Below are positions 48,622 to 58,842 of a DNA stretch of 64,000 nt, piece after piece. The DNA comes from Pseudarthrobacter siccitolerans. GTDB taxonomy: Bacteria; Actinomycetota; Actinomycetes; Actinomycetales; Micrococcaceae. Both the position numbers and the translations under genes were made by a program. Position 1 is the stretch's first letter; every line of letters starts with the position of its first letter. The notes beneath the pieces were generated by a model. The model ran no database searches, was not told the DNA's origin, and saw only the letters and a program-made list of their open reading frames with translations. The stretch spans positions 148,564 through 212,563 of the forward strand of contig NZ_CAQI01000025.1 of the NCBI RefSeq assembly GCF_001046895.1. The letters are read 5' to 3'.

Positions 48622-49101
48622 TTAGAGGCCCAGGGCGTCTTTCAGTGCTGCCACGTGGCCCTGGGCCTGCACCTGGTACTGGGCGAGCTTGACGTTGCCT
48701 TCGGGGTCCACCACAACTGTGGAGCGGACGATGCCTTCAACGATCTCGCCGTCCACCAGCTTCTCGCCCCAGGCGCCGTAGGCCAGGGCAACTGTGTGGT
48801 CCTCGTCGGAGAGCAGCGGGAAGGTGAGGGAGAAGTCGCCGGTGAAGCCCGCCAGTGCCTCGGGGGCGTCGGGGGAGATGCCGATGACCTCGTAGCCCTT
48901 GCCCTGCAGGGAGGCGAGGCTATCGCGGAAATCGCAGGCCTCGGTGGTGCAGCCGGGGGTGGCAGCCTTGGGGTAGAAGTACACGATGACGTTCTTGCCA
49001 CGGTAGTCGGCCAAGGCAGTCTCGCGGCCCTGGGCGTCCTGAAGGGTGAAATCAGGGGCCTGGGTTCCGGGCTGAAGCTTGGTGGTCAGGGTCTGGCTCA
49101 T
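48622..49101 (-). CDS. bcp: Peroxiredoxin (BCP/PrxQ type)
   Basis: 159 residues, ATG at 49101 with CAAAGGAATGCC upstream. APDFTLQDAQGRETALADYR, YFYPKAATPGCTTEACDFRD with the peroxidatic cysteine and a resolving cysteine five residues later (C-x4-C, PrxQ alpha type). Reduces peroxides using thioredoxin. The frame from 49170 is an extension without support. Confidence 0.93.
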   Translation of the reverse strand: MSQTLTTKLQPGTQAPDFTLQDAQGRETALADYRGKNVIVYFYPKAATPGCTTEACDFRDSLASLQGKGYEVIGISPDAPEALAGFTGDFSLTFPLLSDEDHTVALAYGAWGEKLVDGEIVEGIVRSTVVVDPEGNVKLAQYQVQAQGHVAALKDALGL

Positions 49102-49182
49102 GGCATTCCTTTGGAAGTCTTTGTCAGGTAATGGCAAAACATCAAGTGAAGCGGGTTCCCGCCTAGTCATACAACTCCGGCG

Positions 49183-49857
49183 TCATATGCAGTATTCCGC
49201 CGGACCCCTCACAGTTGCACAAGCGCCCGGCATAAACCGGTAGCCGCCGCCGCGTACCGTGGCCACAGCGTGCCGCGCATTGCCGAGTTTTCGGCGGATC
49301 CGGCCCACGTAAACATCGATGGACCGGGCCGAGGCGCCGGGGGTTTCGAACGAATCGAGGAACTCCTGGAGTTCCTCCCTGCCCACTGTTCGGGACAGGT
49401 GGGTCACCAGGTACCGGAGCACTTTGAACTCGACGCCGGTGAGCGCCACAGGCGTGCCGTCCAGCAGGACCTGGTCGGCCGCCAGGTCCACGGCCATCCG
49501 GCTTACAGGGCCGGCCGACGGCGGCAGGCGCGTGTCGCCGTCGGCGTCCGTTTGCGCGCCGGGCGAGGCGCCGCCGGGGTTCTCCGCCACGGAAGGAGTG
49601 CGAGAGGAGTGGTCTGCGGCTCCTTCCGCCGTGGCGGAGACCCCGGACGTGGGGGCTCCGGCGGCAGGCCAGTGGACTTCCGCCTCCGGAGCAGTTTTCA
49701 GGGCCCGGGCCAGGACCAGTTCGGCGGCGCGGGCCAGCAGTTCGGGACTGGTGCCTTCCGCGGGAACCACCCACACGGCGAGGCCGCGGGCAGCCGCCTT
49801 CTGTGGACCAAATCCCGGACGTGCCCCCGTCCTCGGATAGTGGGCTTCCACTGCCAT
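49183..49857 (-). CDS. Winged-helix (OmpR/PhoB-type) regulator without receiver
   Basis: 224 residues. The C-terminal 100 residues are a PhoB-type winged helix: LTGVEFKVLRYLVTHLSRTV, ARSIDVYVGRIRRKLGNARH and ATVRGGGYRFMPG. The N-terminal 110 residues are not a receiver: there is VWVVPAEGTSPELLARAAEL and a low-complexity linker. It is directly downstream of allB, 10 bp away, so it may be the end of the purine/glyoxylate operon. Regulated genes are unknown. Confidence 0.82.
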   Translation of the reverse strand: MAVEAHYPRTGARPGFGPQKAAARGLAVWVVPAEGTSPELLARAAELVLARALKTAPEAEVHWPAAGAPTSGVSATAEGAADHSSRTPSVAENPGGASPGAQTDADGDTRLPPSAGPVSRMAVDLAADQVLLDGTPVALTGVEFKVLRYLVTHLSRTVGREELQEFLDSFETPGASARSIDVYVGRIRRKLGNARHAVATVRGGGYRFMPGACATVRGPAEYCI

Positions 49858-49866
49858 GGCGCGTCC

Positions 49867-51210
49867 CTAGACTCCGCCGCGGCGGATCAGCTTGCCCGTG
49901 GGGGTCTGGCCGTCCACCACGGCGCCGCGCAGGAAGGTCTTGCGGACCACGCCGGAGAGGGCCTTGCCGTCGTAGGGGGTGATGGGGTTCTTGTGCTTGA
50001 GCTTGGACACGTCCACCACAAACGCCTCGTCAGGGGCGAAGACGGCGAAGTCAGCGTCGTAGCCCAGTGCCAGCTGGCCCTTGTTGGACAGGCGGGCGAG
50101 AGATGCGGGCTTCTCGCCCATCCAGGACACCACCTGTTCCAGCGGGATGCCGCGGTGCCGGGCCTCGGTCCAGATCAGGGACAGGCCCAGCTGCAGCGAC
50201 GAAACGCCGCCCCAGGCCACGGCAAAGTCGCCGTTCTCCAGGTCCTTCAGGTCCAGGGTGGAGGGGGAGTGGTCCGAGACGATGCAGTCGATGGTCCCGT
50301 CCAGCAGGCCCTGCCACAGCAGCTCCCGGTTGGAGGCCTCCCGAATGGGCGGGCAGCACTTGTAGGCGGTGGCGCCATCCGGGATTTCCTCGGCCATCAG
50401 CGTGAGGTAGTGCGGGCACGTCTCCACGGTGAGTTTCACGCCGTCGCGCTTTGCCGAGGCGATCATAGGCAGCGCGTCCGACGACGACAGGTGCAGGATG
50501 TGCGCACGAGCGCCGGTCCAGCGGGCCCGTTCGATGACCTCGGCGATGGCCTTGTTCTCGGCACCGCGGGGGCGGGAAGCGAGGAAGGTGGAGTAGTGGT
50601 CGCCGCCGGGATGGGGTGCGCGGTCAATGGCGTGCGAGTCCTCGGCGTGGACGATCATCAGTGAATCGAAGGACTTCAGCTCGGCCATGTCCTCCTCCAT
50701 CTCGTCCGCGTCCAGGTGCGGAAATTCGTCCACGCCGGAGTGCAGGAGGAAGCACTTGAAGCCGAACACACCTTCGTCATGCAAGGCGCGCAGGTCGGCC
50801 TTGTTGCCGGGGATCGCGCCGCCCCAGAATCCGACGTCGATGAACGCCTGGTCCTCGGCCACCTCGCGCTTGAGCTTGAGGTTTTCCACCGTGGTGGTCG
50901 GCGGGACGGAGTTGAGCGGCATGTCGATGATGGTGGTGACGCCGCCGGCGGCTGCGGCCCGGGTGGCGGAGGCGAAACCCTCCCACTCGGTGCGGCCGGG
51001 CTCATTGACATGGACGTGGGTGTCCACCAGGCCGGGGATGAGCGTTTCGTCGTCGGCCAGTTCGATGACTTCGGCGCCGGTCAGGCCGTTGCCCAGCGGC
51101 TCGAGCGCGACGATCTTTCCGCCGCGGACACCCACTTCCCGTGGTGCCAGGCCGGCGGTGGTGAGAATGCGCTGGCCGCGGATGACCAGGTCATAACGTT
51201 CTTCAGACAT
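49867..51210 (-). CDS. allB: Allantoinase
   Basis: 447 residues, amidohydrolase fold. [20 protein letters not shown] holds the metal-binding HxH; also [27 protein letters not shown] with the carboxylated lysine region, and [15 protein letters not shown]. It opens allantoin to allantoate. Its start overlaps the glycerate kinase stop by eight bases. It links the uraD-uraH products to the glyoxylate genes upstream. Confidence 0.93.
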   Translation of the reverse strand: MSEERYDLVIRGQRILTTAGLAPREVGVRGGKIVALEPLGNGLTGAEVIELADDETLIPGLVDTHVHVNEPGRTEWEGFASATRAAAAGGVTTIIDMPLNSVPPTTTVENLKLKREVAEDQAFIDVGFWGGAIPGNKADLRALHDEGVFGFKCFLLHSGVDEFPHLDADEMEEDMAELKSFDSLMIVHAEDSHAIDRAPHPGGDHYSTFLASRPRGAENKAIAEVIERARWTGARAHILHLSSSDALPMIASAKRDGVKLTVETCPHYLTLMAEEIPDGATAYKCCPPIREASNRELLWQGLLDGTIDCIVSDHSPSTLDLKDLENGDFAVAWGGVSSLQLGLSLIWTEARHRGIPLEQVVSWMGEKPASLARLSNKGQLALGYDADFAVFAPDEAFVVDVSKLKHKNPITPYDGKALSGVVRKTFLRGAVVDGQTPTGKLIRRGGV

Positions 51211-52417
51211 GGAGGTCCTCCTTGGTGGTGGCGGTGCGGGCCAGCGTGTTCGCTGCCAGCCGTCCGCTGATCTGTGTGCCCAGCTGCTCCAGAAGCTGTG
51301 CGGCCTCTGTTATGCACCTGTTTACATTGCTTTCCAGCTCGGTCAAAGCGTAAACGTCCTCGAATCCGGCTTTGGCTGCTTGGCCGGGATCAAGGGTGGT
51401 CCGGCCGCATACCGCGATCACCGGGACACCCTGGGCGGCGGCTGCCCGGGCAACACCGATTGGCGTTTTGCCCAGCAGGCTCTGCTCGTCCAGGCTGCCT
51501 TCACCGGTGATCACCAGATCGGCGCCGGCCAGCCTTTGCTCCAAGTCAGTGAATTCGAGGACGACGTCGATGCCCGGCCGGCGCGTGGCGGCCAGGACGG
51601 CGATGGCGGCGTAGCCAATGCCTCCTGCCGCTCCAGCGCCGGGCGCTTCCGCCGCCTTGCGGGCCCGGTTGTTGGGGCCTTCAGAACCGATTTCCCTGGC
51701 CAGGACTTCGACAAACCTGGCCAGGGCGGCGTCGAGAAGCTCGACGTCCTGTTGTGCTGCGCCCTTCTGCGGGCCGAAAATCGCCGCGGCACCCTGGGCG
51801 CCCAGCAGGGGATTGTCGACGTCGGACGCCAGCACAAAGCGTGTGTCCTTCAGCCGGGGCTCGAACCCGCTGAAGTCGATCCGGTCCAGGCGGGCAAGTG
51901 CGGCACCACCTGCAGGAAGTTCGTTGCCCTCCGGGTCGAGGAACCGGGCGCCGAGTCCCTGCAGGAGTCCGGCGCCGCCGTCCGTATTGGCACTTCCGCC
52001 CACACCCAGGATGATGCGGTTGCAGCCGCTGTCCAGGGCGGCGCGGATCAACTGACCCGTGCCCAGGCTGCTGGCAGTGCGGGCCGCGGCGGGGCCTGGC
52101 CGTCCCCCAACCAGTGCTCCGGCGGGGAGCAGCGCCAGGCCCGAGGCAGCCGCCATTTCGATGACAGCCTCGTTGCCCCGGACGGCGAAGTCGGCCGTGA
52201 CCGGTTCGCCGGTTGGTCCGGCCACCACCGCGCTGCGGCGGGTGAAACCGGAGCCGACGGCGGCGTCGAGGGTGCCCTCTCCGCCGTCGGCCACGGGGAT
52301 CCGGAGGACTTCAAGGTTCCCGCCCGCCCCGCGCTGCAGGCCCTTTTCCAGGTGGCTGCATACTTCGGGGGCGGCGAGGGATCCCTTGAATTTGTCCGGG
52401 GCAATGACGATCCGCAT
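51203..52417 (-). CDS. Glycerate kinase
   Basis: 404 residues. [20 protein letters not shown] is the family start; [20 protein letters not shown] and [20 protein letters not shown] are the conserved motifs. It phosphorylates glycerate, the end product of the glyoxylate route (gcl, glxR). It follows gcl on the same strand. A 19-bp duplicated sequence in the short gap (52454-52501) overlaps the gcl stop. Confidence 0.93.
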   Translation of the reverse strand: MRIVIAPDKFKGSLAAPEVCSHLEKGLQRGAGGNLEVLRIPVADGGEGTLDAAVGSGFTRRSAVVAGPTGEPVTADFAVRGNEAVIEMAAASGLALLPAGALVGGRPGPAAARTASSLGTGQLIRAALDSGCNRIILGVGGSANTDGGAGLLQGLGARFLDPEGNELPAGGAALARLDRIDFSGFEPRLKDTRFVLASDVDNPLLGAQGAAAIFGPQKGAAQQDVELLDAALARFVEVLAREIGSEGPNNRARKAAEAPGAGAAGGIGYAAIAVLAATRRPGIDVVLEFTDLEQRLAGADLVITGEGSLDEQSLLGKTPIGVARAAAAQGVPVIAVCGRTTLDPGQAAKAGFEDVYALTELESNVNRCITEAAQLLEQLGTQISGRLAANTLARTATTKEDLHV

Positions 52418-52453
52418 GGTTGTCTTTCCTGTTTCAGTGTGCCGGTTTTAGGT

Positions 52454-52490
52454 GTGCAGGTTCAGGCCTGCAAGTTCTGGAAGTGCAGGT

Positions 52491-52501
<11 letters not shown>
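52454..52501. repeat. Duplicated 19-bp segment at the gcl 3' end
   Basis: GTGCAGGTTCAGGCCTGCA (52454-52472) and GTGCAGGTTTAGGCCTGCA (52483-52501) differ at one base. The second copy includes the gcl stop codon. Each copy is itself almost palindromic around GGCCTGCA, so two hairpins could form between gcl and the kinase gene. Confidence 0.6.
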
Positions 52502-54281
<1,780 letters not shown>

Positions 54282-54323
54282 GGTGTGCTCCTACTTAAGT
54301 CTGTTTTTGGGTGTGCTGAAGGG

Positions 54324-54384
54324 AGTTTTTGTCCAGATATGCAGACTTACAGGGCTTTCAAGTCCGCATATGTGGACAAAAACT
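54324..54384. repeat. REP-like palindrome between glxR and gcl
   Basis: Arms of 25 bases (54324-54348 and 54360-54384) pair at 23 positions around an 11-base loop. Core words are TTTTTGTCCA, ATATGC and GACTT. No run of T follows on the minus strand, so it is not a simple terminator. Confidence 0.7.
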
Positions 54385-54401
54385 TCGTGGGGCGGGGTGG
54401 G

Positions 54402-55280
54402 CTACTTGCGGCCGCTGAGCTGGAGGACCTGCTTGAAGAGTCCTGAGTGGTCCAGTGCGCCGTCGCCCTGGTTGACGGTTGCGGCGACGAGCTGTGCGAC
54501 GACGGCGCCGAGGGGGACGGCGACGTTGGCTTCGCGGGCGGCGGAGGTGACGATGCCCAGGTCCTTGTGGTGCAGGGCCAGGCGGAATCCGGGGTCGAAG
54601 TTGCGGTCGAGCATCTTCTGGCCCTTCTGGTCCAGGACCTTGGAGCCGGCGAGTCCGCCGCCGAGGACCTTGAGGGCGGCGTCGGTGTCCACGCCGTAGG
54701 CCTCGAGGAAGGCGATGGCTTCGCCGAGGACCTCGATGTTGACGGCGACGATGAGCTGGTTGGCTGCCTTGACGGTCTGGCCGGAACCGGAAGGGCCCAC
54801 ATGGACGATGGTTTTGCCGACGGCGTTCAGGACATCCGATGCTGCGTCGAAGTCTTCCTTGTCGCCGCCCACCATGATGGAGAGGACGGCGTCGATGGCG
54901 CCCTGTTCGCCGCCGGAGACCGGTGCGTCGAGCGGGCGGACGCCGGCTTCGCGGGCTTCGTCGGAGAGGCGCTTGGCGACGTCGGGGCGGATGCTGGATG
55001 CGTCAATCCACAGGGTGCCCTGCTTGGCATTGGCGAAGACGCCGTCCTGGCCGCCGACAACACCCTCGACATCGGGGGAGTCCGGCACCATGGTGATGAC
55101 GACGTCGGCATCCTTGACGGCGTCAGCGATGCTGGTGGCGCCCTTGCCGCCTTCGGAGACGAGCTTGTCGATCTTGTCCTGGCTGCGGTTGAAACCGGTG
55201 ACGGTGTGTCCGGCTTTGACCAGGTTGATGGCCATGGGCAGGCCCATGATTCCGAGTCCGATAACTGCAACGTTGCTCAT
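54402..55280 (-). CDS. glxR: Tartronate semialdehyde reductase
   Basis: 292 residues, beta-hydroxyacid dehydrogenase. NAD(P)-binding start VAVIGLGIMGLPMAINLVKA, substrate motif LDAPVSGGEQGAIDAVLSIM, catalytic lysine region GSGQTVKAANQLIVAVNIEV. It reduces tartronate semialdehyde from Gcl to glycerate. In the middle of the hyi-glxR-gcl operon. Confidence 0.93.
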   Translation of the reverse strand: MSNVAVIGLGIMGLPMAINLVKAGHTVTGFNRSQDKIDKLVSEGGKGATSIADAVKDADVVITMVPDSPDVEGVVGGQDGVFANAKQGTLWIDASSIRPDVAKRLSDEAREAGVRPLDAPVSGGEQGAIDAVLSIMVGGDKEDFDAASDVLNAVGKTIVHVGPSGSGQTVKAANQLIVAVNIEVLGEAIAFLEAYGVDTDAALKVLGGGLAGSKVLDQKGQKMLDRNFDPGFRLALHHKDLGIVTSAAREANVAVPLGAVVAQLVAATVNQGDGALDHSGLFKQVLQLSGRK

Positions 55281-55331
55281 GCTGGTTCTCTTTTCTGAAG
55301 TCTGTGGTGGTGCTGGTGGGTCGAAACCCGG

Positions 55332-56132
55332 CTACTGGGCGACGCGCTGGCGGATGGCCCAGCTGAAGGCCGTTTCCTGGGGTTCCTTGTACTCGAGGCC
55401 GATGTAGCCCTCGTAGCCGAGTTCGCGGCTGCGGGCAATCCACTCGCCGAGCGGGAGCGTGCCGGTGCCGGGCGCGCCGCGGCCGGGGTTGTCGGCGATC
55501 TGGATGTGGCCGAAGTCCTTGGCGTGGTTTTCGATGACGGATGCGACGTCGTCACCGTTGACGGACAGGTGGTAGAAGTCCGCGAGAAGCTTGACGTTCC
55601 CGACGCCGGCCTCGGCCTTCACGCGGGCGATGACCTTGAGTGCGTCATCGGCCGTGAGGAGCGGGTACTTGGGTGCGCCGCTGACAGGTTCGAGGAGGAC
55701 TGTGCCGCCGATCCGGGCGACGCCTTCTGCTGCCGCGGCGAGGTTCTTGACCGCGAGTTCGTCCTGCTCTTCGGGGGCGGAGCCGTCCTGGCGGTTGCCG
55801 TAGAGGGCGTTGAAGGCCTTGCAGCCGAGGCGTTGCCCGATGCCGGCGACAACGTCGATGTTGTCCTTGAATTCGGACTCGCGCCCCGTCCAGGAGACCA
55901 GGCCGCGGTCGCCGCCGGGCATGTTGCCGGCGTTGAAGTTCAGGCCGGTGAGCTGAACGCCGGCGTCCTTGATGGCGTTTTCGAATTCGGTCACCTGCGG
56001 GTCGGTGGGAACTGAGCTTTCGAAGGGCCACCAGAATTCGACAGCATCAAAGCCTGCTGCCTTGGCTGCGGCGGGGCGCTCGAGCAGGGGCAGCTCCGTG
56101 AGGAGGATGGAGCAGTTCACTGTGTACGTCAT
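55332..56132 (-). CDS. hyi: Hydroxypyruvate isomerase
   Basis: 266 residues, TIM barrel. ATG at 56132 with GGAAGGACC upstream. Signatures are MTYTVNCSILLTELPLLERP, GFDAVEFWWPFE, NFNAGNMPGGDRGLVS and IQIADNPGRGAPGTGTLPLG, all typical of Hyi. It interconverts hydroxypyruvate and tartronate semialdehyde. First gene of the operon; two 15-bp palindromes lie upstream. Confidence 0.94.
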   Translation of the reverse strand: MTYTVNCSILLTELPLLERPAAAKAAGFDAVEFWWPFESSVPTDPQVTEFENAIKDAGVQLTGLNFNAGNMPGGDRGLVSWTGRESEFKDNIDVVAGIGQRLGCKAFNALYGNRQDGSAPEEQDELAVKNLAAAAEGVARIGGTVLLEPVSGAPKYPLLTADDALKVIARVKAEAGVGNVKLLADFYHLSVNGDDVASVIENHAKDFGHIQIADNPGRGAPGTGTLPLGEWIARSRELGYEGYIGLEYKEPQETAFSWAIRQRVAQ

Positions 56133-56193
56133 CGTAGGTCCTTCCAAGGAGGGCTTTGATCTATTTTCCCCTGCTTCCCGGGTTGGCTACCGT

Positions 56194-56229
56194 TTCCGCT
56201 TTGTGGAATTTAGATTCTGCTTTATGAAA
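56194..56229. promoter_or_regulatory. Paired 15-bp palindromes upstream of hyi
   Basis: TTCCGCTTTGTGGAA (56194-56208) and TTCTGCTTTATGAAA (56215-56229), centres 21 bp apart, two helix turns. The first fits TTYCRYnnnRYGRAA exactly. They are 60-95 bp upstream of the hyi start and likely bind an IclR/AllR-type regulator; the same spacing recurs at uraD. Confidence 0.65.
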
Positions 56230-56311
56230 AGTGTAGGGAAGGGTTGGGGCGGACGTCAAGGGGGAGGGCTGCGCGGGACCCCCTGGCACGGGGCTGAGTG
56301 GAGCAAGGCGT

Positions 56312-56345
56312 AAGAAGAGCCAGGGGCGTGCCCCTGGCTCTTCTT
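56312..56345 (-). terminator. Terminator after the secreted protein gene
   Basis: 16-base perfect stem (AAGAAGAGCCAGGGGC and its complement) with a two-base spacer, 32 bp after the stop. It also separates the gene from the hyi promoter region. Confidence 0.8.
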
Positions 56346-56377
56346 GAGCAGAATGCTTTACGAGCGGCTCATCGCGC

Positions 56378-56884
56378 TTAGCGGTGGACCTCAACAACGT
56401 CGCTCTTCTTCCAGTTGCTCCAGTCGGACCAGTTGCCCTTGTGGTCCTTCACGCGGAATGAAACGAGATGGTAGACCTCTTCTGCGCCCCTGCGGTCAAG
56501 GTTGCGGACCCGGTCCACGCTGTCCAGAACCCTGCGGTCGTCGTGCTTGTCACGCGAATTGAACTTCTCGTAGAAGTGGGAGTGGCCGAGGAAATCATCA
56601 CTGCGGCGCGGGCCACGCTCATCTTCGTAGCGCAACTGGCGGATATGGACGGTTTTCTCTCCATCGCATTCCACTTTGATCTTGAAGTTGACCCTATTGC
56701 CGCGCAGGTTGTCAGGGCTCAAGGGTTTAACGGTACAGCCGTGGCGGTTATCGTGGTGGTCGTAGGCGGCCTGGGCCGGGACGGCCAGTGCCATGGAACC
56801 GCCGATCAGGCCGAATGCAAGGGCCGGAACCAAGGCGATCTTTGCCCGGATCGAACCCGTTTTCTTGCTTGGAGTAATGGACAT
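56378..56884 (-). CDS. Secreted protein of unknown function
   Basis: 168 residues, ATG at 56884 with GGGAG eight bases upstream. A signal peptide (AKIALVPALAFGLIGGSMAL) is probably cut after VPAQA, before AYDHHDNRHGC. The mature protein is basic and rich in charged and aromatic residues (DDFLGHSHFYEKFNSRDKHD, KGNWSDWSNWKKS), with two cysteines that may pair. No family recognised. A duplicated 20-bp sequence (56919-56962) lies just upstream. Confidence 0.78.
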   Translation of the reverse strand: MSITPSKKTGSIRAKIALVPALAFGLIGGSMALAVPAQAAYDHHDNRHGCTVKPLSPDNLRGNRVNFKIKVECDGEKTVHIRQLRYEDERGPRRSDDFLGHSHFYEKFNSRDKHDDRRVLDSVDRVRNLDRRGAEEVYHLVSFRVKDHKGNWSDWSNWKKSDVVEVHR

Positions 56885-57365
56885 TATTTTTGCTCCCATT
56901 GAGGATGCGATTCACCATTTTGAGGTGCGGTTTTCCCGAATTTTTGAAGGTGCGGTTTCCCGTTTTTTGGCAGCGCGAAGTCGGCGCGACTGAGCATTGT
57001 CGCAATTGTTCAGTGCGGCGGCCGCAGCCTGCCGGTCCCATTTATCAATCAGCACGCCCCGAGTGCCGGGGGCCTGATGGTTGCCGGATTCATTCTCGTG
57101 GGAATCCGGTAGTTAAATCCTGCGCCCCCACTCCGCCCCGCGCTAGGGTGGGGACTACCTATTACCGGCGGGTTTCCCCCCATTGACTTCAGGGGTGGTA
57201 GGGCTACGGTTAGAGATACGCAGCACGTTCGGCAAACGCGTGTGCGCCGGGGGAAAGGCGCGCACTGCAACAGGTCTCGCTATCACTTCACCGCTTCAGC
57301 GGTATCCGCACCGCCGTCTGGTGCGCAGCCAGGCGTCTTCGTCACAATTAACAGGCTGGGTCCAC
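56885..57365. other. Divergent intergenic region, 481 bp
   Basis: Near the secreted-protein start are two direct repeats (GAGGTGCGGTTTTCCCG and GAAGGTGCGGTTTCCCG, within 56919-56962, period 24). For the cupin, TTGACT (57183-57188), 16 bp, TACGGT (57205-57210) is a reasonable promoter, leaving a leader of about 150 bases. No known riboswitch was recognised. The upstream open frame (57183 on) is in frame with the cupin but reads like non-coding translation. Confidence 0.5.
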
Positions 57366-57764
57366 ATGAGCGCAAATTTCATCAGAGCGTTGGCAGTCAA
57401 GTCGTTTAATGATCCCGATAGGAAGCGTTGCCCGGACAAGGCGGAATTCGACCTTGTCACCGTTGATGACTACTCGGTAGCCCGGTTGATCCTCGCTCCC
57501 GGCTGGCGGTGGTCGGTGTCCGCCAAGCCCGCCGAGCTGACCGCCTTCTGCGAGCACCACCATCTGGGCTACTGCCTCTCCGGGCAGCTTGAAGTTGAAA
57601 CGGCCGACGGCGGGAGGTCAACCATCCGTGCCAACGACACCTATGCACTTCCTCCCGGCCATGATGAGTGGGTGGTGGGGGAGGAGCCGTTTGTTGCCGT
57701 CGAGTTCCTCGGCGCAGCGTCCCTCGGCAGGCCCCGCAGCTTTGGGATGCATGCGCTGATCTGA
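57366..57764 (+). CDS. Cupin-domain protein
   Basis: 132 residues, MSANFIRALAVKSFNDPDRK start. The double-stranded beta-helix has FCEHHHLGYCLSGQLEVETA and NDTYALPPGHDEWVVGEEP; the HHxxY...LPPGHD pattern matches cupin motifs 1 and 2 and probably binds a metal. Substrate unknown. It stops two bases before the convergent membrane-protein gene stop. Confidence 0.85.
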   Translation: MSANFIRALAVKSFNDPDRKRCPDKAEFDLVTVDDYSVARLILAPGWRWSVSAKPAELTAFCEHHHLGYCLSGQLEVETADGGRSTIRANDTYALPPGHDEWVVGEEPFVAVEFLGAASLGRPRSFGMHALI

Positions 57765-57765
57765 G

Positions 57766-58755
57766 CTATTCGCCGGCCGAAAGCGTCCGGTAGCCTGCGG
57801 TTCCCGCTTTGAACCTTCGGCGGACTTCCAGCGTGCCCGCTCCAGCCAGGGCTACGGCCAGCGCTAAAGCAACGAGTGGCCCTGCCCCGCCGGCCGGCCC
57901 GAGGGTGGCTGCCATGATCTGGCGCGCCATGATGGCCATCTCGTCAAAGTCGCCCAGGTAAACGCGCGTGCCGAAGACGTAATTGACCGAAATGAACAGT
58001 GCCGGAACCACCCACAAAAGGGCCAGGTCCACAATCCATACCAGGATCCGCGTGGTGGGCCGGACGCCGCACCATGCGAGTGCCGTGCCCACCAGGACCG
58101 CCGGCAGCCAGTGCGCCAATGTTGGTACGACTGCAGGAACACTGCCGACCTCGCTGAGGTTCACGAACCACTCGACGGACCACGACGCAAAGGGAACCGC
58201 CATAAGTCCCACGCCAAGCGCCACACGCCCCGGGGAACGCGATGCGAGGAGGAAAAGTGCCACCAGGCTGGCTGCGACGGCGGCAACCACCCCGGCCAGC
58301 AGGCCCGCGGAGTAAAGGTCCGAGGCCGGCCCCGGCGCGAGGCCGGCGCGAACGACACTGAAAGCCTGGATGGTGGCTGCACCCTGCACTGCGAGGACAC
58401 CCGCCGCAGCGCTCCACGTGGCCGCCCGCCGTCGAACCGGCCGGCACAGCCGCAAACTAAAGCCGGCAGCGGCGCCGCCTACGGTCATGAGGGCAACCAG
58501 TGTGGTGAGCTCGTACTGGCTCAGGGGGAGCAGCGAAACCGGCATCTGTGCCGGCAGAACTTCCTTTGCCCACAGATTTTGCAACGGCAGCTGCGCTCCG
58601 GTTACCAGCCAGGGAGCCAGGCCCAGCAATCCCGCAAGAACCCCAATTAGCCCCAGGGTCCACGGGCTCATAAGCCGCTCGTCCCGGTTGGCCAGGCGTA
58701 CGGACGGGGCTGCGGACGCGGCGGACTGGGGCTGCTCTGGCATGGGCTGGCTCAC
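57766..58755 (-). CDS. Multi-pass membrane protein of unknown function
   Basis: 329 residues with about eight helices (LGLIGVLAGLLGLAPWLV, LTTLVALMTVGGAAAGFSL, AGLLAGVVAAVAASLVALFL, VDLALLWVVPALFISVNYVF). The N-terminus is a flexible Pro/Gln/Ser-rich stretch. No family recognised. It lies between the cupin and glgX genes. Confidence 0.75.
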   Translation of the reverse strand: MSQPMPEQPQSAASAAPSVRLANRDERLMSPWTLGLIGVLAGLLGLAPWLVTGAQLPLQNLWAKEVLPAQMPVSLLPLSQYELTTLVALMTVGGAAAGFSLRLCRPVRRRAATWSAAAGVLAVQGAATIQAFSVVRAGLAPGPASDLYSAGLLAGVVAAVAASLVALFLLASRSPGRVALGVGLMAVPFASWSVEWFVNLSEVGSVPAVVPTLAHWLPAVLVGTALAWCGVRPTTRILVWIVDLALLWVVPALFISVNYVFGTRVYLGDFDEMAIMARQIMAATLGPAGGAGPLVALALAVALAGAGTLEVRRRFKAGTAGYRTLSAGE

Positions 58756-58842
58756 TTGGGCTCCTCTGCCCGGGGTGGCCGGGCGCGACGGCAGCGCTGG
58801 TGATGGCTGCAGGGGGACAGCGCAATACTACACCGATTAGAA

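Noticed and set aside
57183..57365. An N-terminal extension of the cupin protein
   Set aside because: The extra residues are arginine/glycine/serine-rich with no cupin pattern, and a promoter-like pair lies at the start of that stretch.
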